Part shown: one piece after another, positions 43,764 through 52,489 of the stretch | How positions within the stretch are numbered: position 1 is the stretch's first letter | Layout of the letters: each line of letters opens with the position of its first letter | NCBI RefSeq assembly: GCF_030817835.1 | Contig: NZ_JAUSZR010000001.1 | Coordinates: 248,001-312,000 of the forward strand | Length of the DNA stretch: 64,000 nucleotides | Source: Pseudarthrobacter sp. W1I19 | GTDB lineage: Bacteria; Actinomycetota; Actinomycetes; Actinomycetales; Micrococcaceae | Direction: 5' to 3' | Made by a program: the position numbers and the translations under genes | The notes under the pieces: model-generated | Database searches by the model: none | What the model saw: the letters and a program-made list of their open reading frames with translations, nothing else | Told to the model about the DNA's origin: nothing

Positions 43764-45758
43764 TTGGTTTTTCCCTCGAAATGTTCCCCCTCATCCCGGG
43801 CCGGCCGTGCCTGGAAAGCGGCTCCGCTTGCCGCAGCAGCCTCACTGACGGCCGCAGCCCTCGCCTTTACCGGCGTCCCCCTGGCGCAGGCAGACCCCGG
43901 CACCGCTCCCGGGCAGTCCGGCACAGAGCTCAAGCGCCAAGTGGAGAACCTGGACCGCGCACCGGTTGCCGTGCTGACGGACCAGGGCGTCACCTTGGGC
44001 TGGCGCATGCTTGGCCTGGACAAGGACAGCGTCGGATTCCATGTGCTCCGCGACGGCGTCCAGCTCACGGACGAGCCTATCCGGGACACCACCACCTACG
44101 TTGACCCGGCGGGTACCGCGGCGTCGAAGTATGTCATCAAGGCCGTGGGCAACGGCAACGGGCAGGACAAACTCAGCGCCGAGTTCACGCCGTTGGCCCA
44201 GAACTACCTGGCCATCAAGCTGGACAAGCCGGCCGACGGCGTGACCCCCACCGGGCAGGCCTACAGCTACACAGCCAACGACGCGAGCGTCGCGGACCTG
44301 GACGGCGACGGCACCTACGAGATCGTCCAGCTCTGGAACCCCACCAACGCCCAGGACAACTCGAAGTCCGGCTACACCGGCAACGTATACGTCGATGCCT
44401 ACAAGATGGACGGCACCAAGCTGTGGCGCATCGACCTGGGCCGCAACATCCGCGCCGGCGCCCACTATACCCAGGTCCTTGCCTACGACTTCGACGGTGA
44501 CGGCAAGGCCGAGGTGTCCATGAAGACGGCGGACGGCACCACGGACGGGGCCGGAACCGTGATCGGCGATGCTGCGGCGGACTACCGGAACAGCGCCGGT
44601 TATGTCCTGTCCGGCCCCGAATTCCTCACCGTGTTCAACGGTGCCACCGGAACCATCATGGACACCGTTCCCTACGATCCGCCGCGGGGCAGCGTCTCTG
44701 CCTGGGGCGACGGCTACGGCAACCGCGTGGACCGCTTCCTTGCCGGCGTGGCCTACTTGGACGGCGAGCATCCCTCCATGATGTTCAGCCGCGGCTACTA
44801 CACCCGCGCCGTCCTTGTCACTTATGACCTGGTGAACGGCAAGCTGGTGAAGCGCTGGACGTTCGACTCGGATATTGCCGGCGCCCAGTACAGGGGCCAG
44901 GGCAACCACAACCTCTCCGTTGCGGACGTGGACCAGGACGGCAAGGACGAGTTTGTGTTCGGCTCCATGGCCATCGACGACGACGGCAAGCCGCTGTACA
45001 ACACCAAGCTGGGCCACGGCGATGCCATCCACACCAGCGACCTGGATCCGTCCCGCCCGGGCCTGGAAACCTTCGCGGTGCACGAGAGCATGAGCCAGAG
45101 CGGCAACCGCGGCGCCACCTTCCGCGACGCTGCCACCGGCAAAATCCTCTGGAGCATTCCCGCCACCCGGGACACGGGCCGCGGCGCCGCGGGGGACATC
45201 GATCCGCGCTATGCCGGCGCTGAAGGCTGGGCTGTGGGCGGGGACGCTGCCTGGAACTCCCCGGTCGGCCAGCTCCGTTCTGCCAAGGGTGAGCTGATTG
45301 CTGAAAAGATCCCGGCTGCCAACTTCCTGGCCTGGTGGGATGGTGACCTGCTCCGTGAAATCGTTGACCACGATTTCGATGCCGCCACTCAGGTAGGTGT
45401 CCCCACCGTTTCGAAGTGGAACTGGGAAACCGAAACCAGTGACAGGCTGTTGACCGCCACCGGCGCGCGCACCAACAACGGCACCAAGGGCAACCCGTCC
45501 CTGCAGGCGGACCTCCTGGGCGACTGGCGTGAGGAACTGGCTTTCCCGTCGTCGGACAGCACGGAACTGCGGATCTACACCAGCACCTCGCCCACCGAGG
45601 TCCGGCTCCGCACCCTGATGCACGATCCGATGTACCGGACGGGCGTTGCCCGCGAGGCCGTCGCGTACAACCAGCCGCCGCACCCGAGCTTCTTCATCGG
45701 CGAGGGCATGGAGACCCCCGCAGCGCCGTCGGTCTTCTACGCCGGCACGGACAAGTAG
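43764..45758 (+). CDS. Rhamnogalacturonan lyase, polysaccharide lyase family 11
   Basis: Secreted enzyme that cleaves the rhamnogalacturonan I backbone of pectin by beta-elimination. The 664-residue protein has a signal peptide (hydrophobic core APLAAAASLTAAALAFTGVP, then AQA-D). The PL11 eight-bladed propeller is marked by calcium-binding Asp-rich repeats (SVADLDGDGTYEIVQLWNP, AYDFDGDGKAEVSMKTADG, VADVDQDGKDEFVFG), GYYTRAVLVTYD and GQGNHNLSVADVD. The TTG start at 43764 is 8 nt after AAAGGAG; no ATG or GTG fits the frame as well. It pairs functionally with the acetylesterase at 53.3 kb. Confidence 0.9.
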   Translation: MVFPSKCSPSSRAGRAWKAAPLAAAASLTAAALAFTGVPLAQADPGTAPGQSGTELKRQVENLDRAPVAVLTDQGVTLGWRMLGLDKDSVGFHVLRDGVQLTDEPIRDTTTYVDPAGTAASKYVIKAVGNGNGQDKLSAEFTPLAQNYLAIKLDKPADGVTPTGQAYSYTANDASVADLDGDGTYEIVQLWNPTNAQDNSKSGYTGNVYVDAYKMDGTKLWRIDLGRNIRAGAHYTQVLAYDFDGDGKAEVSMKTADGTTDGAGTVIGDAAADYRNSAGYVLSGPEFLTVFNGATGTIMDTVPYDPPRGSVSAWGDGYGNRVDRFLAGVAYLDGEHPSMMFSRGYYTRAVLVTYDLVNGKLVKRWTFDSDIAGAQYRGQGNHNLSVADVDQDGKDEFVFGSMAIDDDGKPLYNTKLGHGDAIHTSDLDPSRPGLETFAVHESMSQSGNRGATFRDAATGKILWSIPATRDTGRGAAGDIDPRYAGAEGWAVGGDAAWNSPVGQLRSAKGELIAEKIPAANFLAWWDGDLLREIVDHDFDAATQVGVPTVSKWNWETETSDRLLTATGARTNNGTKGNPSLQADLLGDWREELAFPSSDSTELRIYTSTSPTEVRLRTLMHDPMYRTGVAREAVAYNQPPHPSFFIGEGMETPAAPSVFYAGTDK

Positions 45759-45777
45759 CAACAGCACAGCAGTAACG

Positions 45778-45821
45778 GCAAAGCGCCGCCCGCCCCGGGG
45801 GAAGGGCGGGCGGCGCTTTGC
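45778..45821. terminator. Strong bidirectional terminator
   Basis: GCAAAGCGCCGCCCGCCC pairs with its exact inverse around CGGGGGAA, followed by TT. It lies between the lyase gene and the convergent SRPBCC gene. Confidence 0.88.
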
Positions 45822-45891
45822 TTTCCGTGGAACGTCCGGTTGTGAGTGAACCTCCGACGCCGGGACGTCCCCTCAGGCGGTCAGGTTGCCG

Positions 45892-46851
45892 TCAGTGCTG
45901 GCCGAGGTTGCCGCCTACAGGCGGCAGGCCGCCGTCCGGCCGGCGCTCGCTCTCGCGCCGTTCGCCGGCGCTCAGGTTCTCACCCTCAAGCGTCTCGTCC
46001 GACTCACCGGTGGTGTCCACCAGGCCGTTGGTCTGGTCGAAGGCGTGGCCGATCCTGTCATCACCCAGGTCCGCCACAGAACCGGTGGAACCGGCTGCCG
46101 ACGTTGTGCCTGTTGTTGTTGTGCCTGTTCCCGTGGTGCCGGTGTTTGCGGTATCGGTAGCCGTGGTGTCGGTGGTCAGTGGCGTGACGGTGACGGGCTC
46201 TCCGGGAGTCACGGGGGTCACTGTTTCATCGGCGGCCCCCGTTGTGTCCTTGTTGCTGCTGGCTGCCATGGCTGCCGCAGCACCTGCTGCCGCTGCCAGG
46301 CCCACGCCTGCAGCCACCTTGCCGGATACGCCGGCCTTGCCCGAATCGCCGCGCGATCCTGCAGCATCCTCGATGCCGGGGGTGCCGACGGGAGCTCCGG
46401 AGCTGACACTGCCGCGCCATGCGCCACTGGCGTAGCCTTCGTCCTCGATGAATTCCTTGAACCGCTGCAGGTCTGCTTCGGCCTGGCGGTCCACCACGTT
46501 GAGCTTGTCGCCCACCTTCTCGATAATTCCCTCGGGCTCGTATTCGAGCGTCAGACGGATGGAGGTTTGGCCGCCGCCTACGTCTTCGAAATCCACGGAA
46601 CCGGCGTTGGTGGCGCCTTCGGTGGCTGCCCAGGCGACTTTGCGGTCCGGGACCTGCTCCAAAATCTTGGCTTCCCACTGCCTGCGGATGCCGCCGATCT
46701 CGGCTACCCACTCGAGCCGGTCGTCACTGAGCTGCGTAACGCTCTTGACACCGCCCATGAAGTGCGGGAATTCCTCGAACTGGGTCCACTGGTTGTAAGC
46801 AGTGCCCACCGGTACGTTCACCAGAATGCGTTTTTCCACCTTCGTGCTCAT
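45892..46851 (-). CDS. SRPBCC-family protein with long low-complexity tail
   Basis: A 319-residue protein. Residues 1-140 form a polyketide-cyclase/SRPBCC fold (EKRILVNVPVGTAYNQWTQF, EEFPHFMGGVKSVTQLSDDR, then LEWVAEIGGIRRQWEAKILE), of the YndB/cyclase-2 type that binds hydrophobic ligands. The rest is not globular: an Ala/Gly-rich stretch (VGLAAAAGAAAAMAA) then Thr/Gly repeats and an acidic, Arg-rich end (LSAGERRESERRPDG). A truncated paralogue lies 115 nt upstream in the same direction. Function unknown; stress-linked proteins of this form occur in related bacteria. Confidence 0.82.
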   Translation of the reverse strand: MSTKVEKRILVNVPVGTAYNQWTQFEEFPHFMGGVKSVTQLSDDRLEWVAEIGGIRRQWEAKILEQVPDRKVAWAATEGATNAGSVDFEDVGGGQTSIRLTLEYEPEGIIEKVGDKLNVVDRQAEADLQRFKEFIEDEGYASGAWRGSVSSGAPVGTPGIEDAAGSRGDSGKAGVSGKVAAGVGLAAAAGAAAAMAASSNKDTTGAADETVTPVTPGEPVTVTPLTTDTTATDTANTGTTGTGTTTTGTTSAAGSTGSVADLGDDRIGHAFDQTNGLVDTTGESDETLEGENLSAGERRESERRPDGGLPPVGGNLGQH

Positions 46852-46965
46852 AACGTCTCCTTTGCTGTGTAACCGGGACTGATGATTCCGTAAAAATCAT
46901 CAGCATGCTTACCAACATACCTTTTGGGGGCGGAGGTTGCCAGAGCCGGTTCCGGGAAGCAGATG

Positions 46966-47523
46966 TCAGAAGCCCAACACGTCCGCACCGCCGGGATTCG
47001 GCGGAAGGCTCCTGCTGTGCTCCTCCCTTTGCCGGCGTTCGGCGGCACTGTAGTTCTCGCCGTCGGCGGTTCCGCCCGACTCCCCCTCAAGATCAACCAG
47101 GCCGTTGGTCTGGTCGAAGGGGTGCTCAAACCGATAGTCCTGGCGCCGCTCGTCGGTGGACCGTGCAGTGTACCGGGCAGCGGTGGAACGCTCCTGGCGC
47201 TCGATGAATTCCTTGAACTGCTTCAGGTCGTGTTCCGCCTGGCGGCCGACGACGTGGAGCAGGTCGCCCACCCGTTCCACCACACCCGCGGGCTGGTATT
47301 CAAGGGTCAACGCCAGCTCCGTCCTGTTGCCGCCGGCATCCTTGAAATCAACCGCGCCGGAGTTGGTGACGCCTTCCAGGGCGGCCCAGGCCACTCTCCG
47401 GCCAGGGATCTGCTCGAGGATTTTGGCCTCCCATTCCCGGCGTACTCCGGCGATGTGGGCCACCCACTTCAGGCGCTCATCGGCCGCCCGGACCCGGCCC
47501 ACCACCCCTCCAATCACCCCCAA
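46966..47523 (-). pseudogene. 5'-truncated SRPBCC paralogue
   Basis: About 185 codons closely related to the downstream gene: DERLKWVAHIAGVRREWEAK aligns with DRLEWVAEIGGIRRQWEAKI, and the FDQTNGLVD segment near the end also matches. The first about 40 residues of the domain (first strand and helix, including the HFMGG block) are missing; in their place the frame runs into a hairpin element at 47518. The open frame begins with ATG inside that element's edge and has no good Shine-Dalgarno, so a product is doubtful. The remaining frame is undamaged, so the truncation may be recent. Confidence 0.65.
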
Positions 47524-47585
47524 CTGGGTCGCATTTAAGGCAGTGAAAACGCGGAATCACGACGTTAAATGCGACCCGGTTGGGG
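47518..47585. repeat. Hairpin element at the truncated end of the SRPBCC paralogue
   Basis: GGGTCGCATTTAA and its inverse, extended by CCCCAACT / GGTTGGGG with one mismatch (arms 47518-47538 and 47565-47585). The 26-nt loop contains AAAACGCGGAAT, close to the loop of the element at 944-1004. It has the form of a mobile or REP-like palindromic unit. Confidence 0.7.
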
Positions 47586-47641
47586 CAACGGGGTGGGCTG
47601 CTGCGCGGCTGCGCCTGCAGGGGGTGGCCGGAAGGCGCCAG

Positions 47642-47794
47642 CTATTGAGTGCCGGGGGAAGGGGCGTCCGGGGTGTCCGGTCCCTCGGCCGGATCCTGGC
47701 TGTGCGCCCTGATTTCGGTGGCATCCGCATCGGGATCGCCCTCGGCAGGTGCCTCGGTATGGACCCGTTCATCCTGCAGGGGATTTTCGCTCAT
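47642..47794 (-). CDS. 50-residue acidic protein
   Basis: Reads MSENPLQDERVHTEAPAEGD, then PDADATEIRAHSQDPAEGPD and TPDAPSPGTQ. It is highly acidic, has no hydrophobic core and is presumably disordered. The ATG is 6 nt after AGGAG, a strong site, and codon third positions are GC-rich as in the neighbours. It lies between the hairpin element and the divergent FMN reductase gene. Similar in composition to the small acidic proteins at 39912 and 54792. Function unknown. Confidence 0.55.
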   Translation of the reverse strand: MSENPLQDERVHTEAPAEGDPDADATEIRAHSQDPAEGPDTPDAPSPGTQ

Positions 47795-48006
47795 GACTGC
47801 TCCTGACCGCGCCGGGGGTTTCGGTACAGATCATTCAGCGCTCCCGGGTGCGGCCTGTCAAGGACTCGGGGCGGCTCTGGCCGAGCGTTGCCTTCTGTGC
47901 TGGACTGGGGGGTGCAGTGGCACCAAGCGCCGTCCGGCCGCGGGCGGCACCTTTTCCAAACAGAACATGGACGGCCGGCGCTGACCGGCCATTGGAAGGA
48001 ACACTC

Positions 48007-48618
48007 ATGGCACCGTTCAAGATCGGATACTTCGTGGGGAGCCTCGCTACCGGCTCCATCAACAGGGTCCTCTCCCAGGCATTGATCAAACTGGCTCCCG
48101 AGGACCTGGAGTTCACAGAGATTCCCATCAAGGACCTACCCCTGTACAGCTACGACTACGACGCCGATTTTCCACCGGAAGGCCTCGCCCTTAAAGAGGC
48201 CATTGAAGCGTCTGACGGAATCCTGTTCGTGTCCCCGGAGTACAACCGTTCCATTCCCGGCGCCCTCAAAAATGCCATCGACTGGGGCTCCCGGCCGTGG
48301 GGCAGCAACTCGTTCGCCCGCAAGCCCACCGGCATCATCGGTGCCTCGGTGGGCAGCATCGGGACCGCGGTGATGCAGTCTTCTTTCCGCAGCGTCCTCA
48401 GCTTCCTGGATGCCCCGCAGCTCAATGCACCGGAGGCCTACATCCATTACAACGCCGAGGTGTTCGGTGAGGGTGGCGAGGTGAAGGACGAAGGGACCGC
48501 CAAGTTCCTGCGCCACTACATGGACGAGTACGGCGCGTTTGTTGCCCGCGTCCTGGCCGCGAACGCACCCGGCCACATTGGCGACCTGGAACCGGATGAG
48601 GCGAAACTCTCCCGGTAG
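48007..48618 (+). CDS. NADPH-dependent FMN reductase family flavoprotein
   Basis: A 203-residue flavodoxin-like reductase. The FMN phosphate loop is GSLATGSINRVLSQAL, and the ring-binding signature is LFVSPEYNRSIPGALKNAID followed by WGSRPW. Such enzymes reduce quinones, azo dyes, chromate or free flavin with NADPH; the natural substrate is unknown. AAGGA precedes the ATG at 48007, and this start begins the conserved MAPFKIGYFVGS. It is monocistronic, with a hairpin after the stop. Confidence 0.9.
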   Translation: MAPFKIGYFVGSLATGSINRVLSQALIKLAPEDLEFTEIPIKDLPLYSYDYDADFPPEGLALKEAIEASDGILFVSPEYNRSIPGALKNAIDWGSRPWGSNSFARKPTGIIGASVGSIGTAVMQSSFRSVLSFLDAPQLNAPEAYIHYNAEVFGEGGEVKDEGTAKFLRHYMDEYGAFVARVLAANAPGHIGDLEPDEAKLSR

Positions 48619-48636
48619 CAGGACAACCCGGGCTTA

Positions 48637-48671
48637 CGGATGCCCGCCGTCCCAGCGAAGGCGGGCATCCG
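48637..48671. terminator. Terminator hairpin
   Basis: CGGATGCCCGCC and its exact inverse around 11 nt, between the FMN reductase stop and the convergent kinase-like gene. Confidence 0.7.
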
Positions 48672-48676
48672 GGTCT

Positions 48677-49150
48677 TCAGTCCAGCGGAAGGGTGACCGT
48701 CACGCTGGTTCCCTGGCCGGGGGCGGAGCAGATGGCCACGGTGCCGCCGGCCTCATGGACGGCCACGGACATCAGCCGGAGGCCATAACCGTGGTGACGG
48801 CCGCAGGAGGCGAGTTTGCTGTCAAAGCCCTTGCCGTCGTCGGATACCACCAGGCGGATCCCGTGGTCCACCGCGGCGAGCTGGACATTAAGGTGTGATG
48901 CTCCGGAATACTTGTAGGCGTTGCTGAGCGCCTCGCGCGCCGACTGGTACAGAAGGGACGCGCAGTCCGCGGGAATCTCGATGCCCCAATGGGGAGTGTC
49001 CCAGTGGACCGCGGTCCCGTGCTGGCGGAGAGGCACCGTGAGCCGGTCGATGCAGCCGGCGAGTCCCAAAGTATGGAAGTCGAGCGGATGACTGTCCGTC
49101 AGCACTCCCGCTACGGCTGTGACTTCATCAATTACTGCTTTGTGTCCCAT
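48677..49150 (-). CDS. Orphan histidine-kinase-type ATPase domain
   Basis: A 157-residue protein that is only the C-terminal part of a NarL-partner (HisKA_3) sensor kinase. The N box is ALSNAYKYSGASHLNV, the G1 box VVSDDGKGFDS, and the G2 box HHGYGLRLM. The phospho-accepting His box and any sensor domain are missing. The N-terminal part (DFHTLGLAGCIDRLTVPL) resembles the helix after the H box. ATG at 49148-49150 has AGGAAG just before it. It may be a relic or a stand-alone ATPase that regulates others. The winged-helix gene 217 nt upstream may belong with it. Confidence 0.72.
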   Translation of the reverse strand: MGHKAVIDEVTAVAGVLTDSHPLDFHTLGLAGCIDRLTVPLRQHGTAVHWDTPHWGIEIPADCASLLYQSAREALSNAYKYSGASHLNVQLAAVDHGIRLVVSDDGKGFDSKLASCGRHHGYGLRLMSVAVHEAGGTVAICSAPGQGTSVTVTLPLD

Positions 49151-49367
49151 GACTTCCTGCTCCCCACAAGCTGGTTGGTCCGTTGCCTCTGTTGGTTCGA
49201 TGGCTCCAGAGTGGACCTGCAACGTCAATGGTCGGCAAGGTTTCCCGCAAGATCGCATCAATTCTGCGCGGCGGGTTAGAGGGGGCCTCTTTGGAGGGAC
49301 ATGGACGGTAAAACCGGGCCTTGTGGGGACGCCGGATGGCTGCCGGCCATGCCGGCAGCCACCGTGG

Positions 49368-49631
49368 TCAGCTTGCGTCCGGCGTCAAAGCGTAGAAGGG
49401 CGTGCAGCCCTCCCGGGTTCCGGGGGAGATATCGGAGCGGACCATCGAGGCGCGTTCCAGGGCTGCCAAGTGGTATCTCACGCAGTCACGGGAGGCGAAA
49501 ATTCCACTGCTGATATCCGCCACCTTGCTGGCGCCGTTCTGTGCCAGGTAGTCGATGATCATCGACCTGACAGGGCTGCGGCGGTAAGGGGCGCGGAGGG
49601 GGCTTGTCCGGGTCTGGAGGTTAGTGGACAT
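49368..49631 (-). CDS. Small winged-helix (ArsR-like) DNA-binding protein
   Basis: An 87-residue protein with a compact winged helix over residues about 18-85: SPVRSMIIDYLAQNGASKVA then DISSGIFASRDCVRYHLAAL (recognition helix), ERASMVRSDISPG, and a wing ending FYALTP. No metal-binding Cys/His set of ArsR sensors is evident, apart from one Cys in the recognition helix. GGGAGTGCACA lies before the ATG. The gene is overlapped at its start by a possible 33-codon leader frame. Target unknown. Confidence 0.75.
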   Translation of the reverse strand: MSTNLQTRTSPLRAPYRRSPVRSMIIDYLAQNGASKVADISSGIFASRDCVRYHLAALERASMVRSDISPGTREGCTPFYALTPDAS

Positions 49632-49722
49632 TGTGCACTCCCTTCAGCGGACGGAGGCGTGCTCTGGCGTCCCGACCGCCACATCGGTGGGATGGACGCC
49701 TGATGGTTGATTTGCTCTTCAT
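49621..49722 (-). CDS. Possible 33-residue basic leader peptide
   Basis: A short frame starting 6 nt after AAAGGA: MKSKSTIRRPSHRCGGRDAR, then ARLRPLKGVHNVH. Its stop codon overlaps the start of the winged-helix gene (ATGTCCACTAA), so it could couple translation. It is very Arg-rich. No homologue is recalled, and chance cannot be excluded. Confidence 0.3.
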   Translation of the reverse strand: MKSKSTIRRPSHRCGGRDARARLRPLKGVHNVH

Positions 49723-49867
49723 GCTCAATCCTTTGGTTCAGGCCGGGCTGGCGGCCCGGTAGCGGAACGGTCCTCGTCATCGAGTGCCGTTTTTCTTTGC
49801 CCGCCCCGGAATGCGGGCACGTCAATGTGCCCCTGTTCCTGGGAACGGGCTGGGAGGGCGTGCTGCC

Positions 49868-49919
49868 TGGTGGTTGACCTTGTCGAAACCGGGTTTCGGT
49901 TTTGCTCGACTGCCGGTGG
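49868..49919. repeat. Degenerate TTGAGCYTGTCGAAA repeat after aspA
   Basis: GGTGGTTGACCTTGTCGAAA followed by a worn inverse arm ending GCCGGTGG, abutting the aspA stop codon. Same family as 16735 and 17718. Confidence 0.65.
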
Positions 49920-51362
49920 TTATTTGCTGAGGTTGGCGAGGCGTTCGGGGCTGAGGAGTTCCTGGAGCTGGGTGTGGGTGAGGAGCCCGTGTTCGAGGAC
50001 GAGTTCGGCGACGCCTTTGCCGGTGGCGAGTGCTTCCTGGGCGATGGCGGTGGCGGTGGTGTAGCCGAGGTGGGGGTTGAGGGCGGTGACCAGGCCGATG
50101 GATTGTTCGACTGTTTGGCGGAGGTGTTCGGTGTTGGCGGTGATGCCCTGGATGCAGCGTGCGGTGAGGGTGTGGCAGGCTGCTTCGAGGTGGGAGATGC
50201 TCTTGTGGAGGCTGTGGACGATGATGGGTTCGAAGGCGTTGAGTTGGAGTTGCCCGGCTTCGGCGGCCATGGTGATGGTCACGTCGTTGCCGATCACTTC
50301 GTAAGCGACCTGGGAGACGACTTCGGGGATGACCGGGTTGATCTTGCCGGGCATGATGGAGGAGCCGGACTGCACGGCGGGGAGGTTGATCTCGCCGAAC
50401 CCGGCGCGGGGGCCGGAGGAGAGCAGGCGCAGGTCGTTGCAGATTTTGGAGAGTTTCACGGCGACGCGTTTGAGGACGCCGGAGAGGTGGACGAAGGCGC
50501 CGACGTCCTGGGTGGCTTCGATCAGGTCCGGGGCGGTGACCAGGGGCAGGCCGGTGATGGTGGCGAGGTGCCGGCAGGCGGTGGCGGCGTAGCCGGCGGG
50601 GGCGTTCAGGCCGGTGCCGATGGCGGTGGCGCCGAGGTTGATTTCGTGGATGAGCAGTTCGGCTTCGGCGAGGCGGAGCCGGTCTTCGCCGATGGTGATG
50701 GCGTAGGTGCCGAATTCCTGGCCCAGGGTCATGGGCACGGCGTCCTGGAGTTGGGTGCGGCCCATTTTCACCACGGTGCGGAATTCCAGGGCTTTGGCGG
50801 CGCATGCTTCTTCGAGCCCGGCCAGCGCGTCGAGCAGCTCCCGGGCGGCGAAGATGGTGCCCAGTTTCACCGCGGTGGGGTAGACGTCGTTGGTGGACTG
50901 GGAGAGGTTGACGTGGTCGTTGGGGTGCAGCCGGGCGTAGTCGCCCTTGGGGTGGCCCAGGATTTCCAGGGCGCGGTTGGCGATGACTTCGTTGGCGTTC
51001 ATGTTCGAGGACGTTCCGGCGCCGCCCTGGATGACGTCCACCACGAACTGGTCGGCGAGGCGGCCGTTCATCACCTCGGTGCAGGCCTGCTCGATGGCGT
51101 CGGCGCGTTCGGCATCCAGCAGCCCGAGCTCGCGGTTGGTGCGCGCCGCGGCGAGTTTCACCGCGGCCAGGCCCCGGACCAAGTGCATGTTCGAGGACAG
51201 CTTCTGCCCGGTAATGGGAAAGTTCTCCACTGCCCGGAGCGTATGCACACCCCAGTACGCCCCGGCCGGGACATCCCGGTCCCCCAACAAATCATGCTCA
51301 GACCGGACAAGTGCGGGTGCGATATCCGGGATGGTGCTGGCGGGGGAGTGCGCGGTGGTCAT
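49920..51362 (-). CDS. aspA: Aspartate ammonia-lyase
   Basis: Deaminates L-aspartate to fumarate and ammonia. The 480-residue protein belongs to the fumarase/aspartase superfamily. The signature GSSIMPGKINPV is present, as are SSNMNANEVIANRALEILG, HPNDHVNLSQSTNDVYPTA and MGRTQLQDAVPMTLGQEF. Aspartase rather than fumarase is favoured by the N-terminus (SEHDLLGDRDVPAGAYWGVH then TLRAVENF), and by the adjacent FadR-type regulator. AAGGACACC precedes the ATG at 51360-51362. Fumarate from this enzyme connects with the two dicarboxylate transporters in the window. Confidence 0.92.
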   Translation of the reverse strand: MTTAHSPASTIPDIAPALVRSEHDLLGDRDVPAGAYWGVHTLRAVENFPITGQKLSSNMHLVRGLAAVKLAAARTNRELGLLDAERADAIEQACTEVMNGRLADQFVVDVIQGGAGTSSNMNANEVIANRALEILGHPKGDYARLHPNDHVNLSQSTNDVYPTAVKLGTIFAARELLDALAGLEEACAAKALEFRTVVKMGRTQLQDAVPMTLGQEFGTYAITIGEDRLRLAEAELLIHEINLGATAIGTGLNAPAGYAATACRHLATITGLPLVTAPDLIEATQDVGAFVHLSGVLKRVAVKLSKICNDLRLLSSGPRAGFGEINLPAVQSGSSIMPGKINPVIPEVVSQVAYEVIGNDVTITMAAEAGQLQLNAFEPIIVHSLHKSISHLEAACHTLTARCIQGITANTEHLRQTVEQSIGLVTALNPHLGYTTATAIAQEALATGKGVAELVLEHGLLTHTQLQELLSPERLANLSK

Positions 51363-51509
51363 GGTGTCCTTAAATCTTTCTGGTGCCGGCGGGGCACGCC
51401 GGAGGCATGGAGGTAGTACGGAATCTGGGCGCGCGGAAGCCACACCGGATGGCGGCACGCGAAGTAACTGGTGGTTTTGGTTGGGATGGGAGAGCTGGCG
51501 GGGGCGCAG

Positions 51510-52238
51510 TTAGCCGGTAAGGCCTGCCCCGGATTTCCCGCTGCCCGGGATGACGGTGCCCAGGGCACACTCCACCCCGTGCAGATGCATGGTCATGGCC
51601 TGTGATGCGTCCTCCGCCGAACCGCGTTCGATGGCCTCGAAGATGCGTGCATGCTCTTCACCCGATTCCTTGCGCCGGTCGGCCACAAGGTTGAGGGTGT
51701 TGGACTGGTTGGCCATAGCCTCACAGATATCCGAGAGGAAGGATTCGAAGACGCCGTTTCCGCTGGAGCGGGCGATGGTCACATGGAATTCGGTGTTCAA
51801 CTGGACCCACTGCTGAAGGTCTTTCGCGTCAGACATTTCGCGCAGTATTTCCCGCAGCGCTTCCAGATCCTCACTGGTGCGCCGTTGGGCGGCAAGCCCG
51901 GCGGCGGGAACCTCCACATGGGGACGTGCCTCCACGAGGGCACTCGCGGAGTACTTTCCGAGCTTAAGGTCCTGCGCCACTTTGTCAGCGATGACAAAGG
52001 TGCCTTTGCCGGTGTGGGTGGCAGTCAGTCCGAGGGCGGTGCAGGAACGTAGTGCTTCCCGCACCATGGTGCGGCTGACACCGTATTGCTTGGCCAGCGA
52101 GGCTTCCGAGTCCAGGCGGGTGCCTACCGGAATCTTTCCTGCTTCGATGGCGCCGCGGAGGGAAGCAAAAACCGCTTCGGCCGCACCAACGCGTACCACC
52201 GGTTCTTGTCTAGCTGTCCAGCTGTCCAACAGGTCCAT
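51510..52238 (-). CDS. GntR/FadR-family (FCD) regulator
   Basis: A 242-residue regulator with an N-terminal GntR winged helix (VFASLRGAIEAGKIPVGTRL, DSEASLAKQYGVSRTMVREA, then ATHTGKGTFVIAD) and a C-terminal FCD effector domain with the metal-binding pattern (LNTEFHVTIARSSGN, MHLHGVECAL). It lies directly upstream of aspA, 147 nt away, in the same direction, and probably controls it. Effectors of FCD proteins are often organic acids, which fits fumarate or aspartate (inference). Confidence 0.9.
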   Translation of the reverse strand: MDLLDSWTARQEPVVRVGAAEAVFASLRGAIEAGKIPVGTRLDSEASLAKQYGVSRTMVREALRSCTALGLTATHTGKGTFVIADKVAQDLKLGKYSASALVEARPHVEVPAAGLAAQRRTSEDLEALREILREMSDAKDLQQWVQLNTEFHVTIARSSGNGVFESFLSDICEAMANQSNTLNLVADRRKESGEEHARIFEAIERGSAEDASQAMTMHLHGVECALGTVIPGSGKSGAGLTG

Positions 52239-52489
52239 GTAACGAGCATGGCATCAGTCGCAGGGTGTGTCAATGAAGCGGCGGCAATGTTGCGCAAGGT
52301 GCCAACCTGCCGTGCGACGACGGGTGGCCGGCGCTGCAGGAACACGCAGCCAGGTGTGCCTCCCGGCCCGCCTTCCTGTCCCGGTTTCCGGCCTGTACTA
52401 CTCTGGGCTTTTTGAGGCTTGCCGGCTCCGGTGCCGGCGGCTGCGTGAGACAGGTTCCACGAGAGTGGGCCGGAAAGCGGGAACACGTG

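Noticed and set aside
43755..43790. ATG directly after AAAGGAG as start of the rhamnogalacturonan lyase
   Set aside because: It is in another frame and abuts the Shine-Dalgarno; the lyase frame has a TTG 8 nt after the site.
49902..51416. 504-codon open frame opposite aspA
   Set aside because: Composition is an antisense mirror; aspA signature motifs lie on the other strand.
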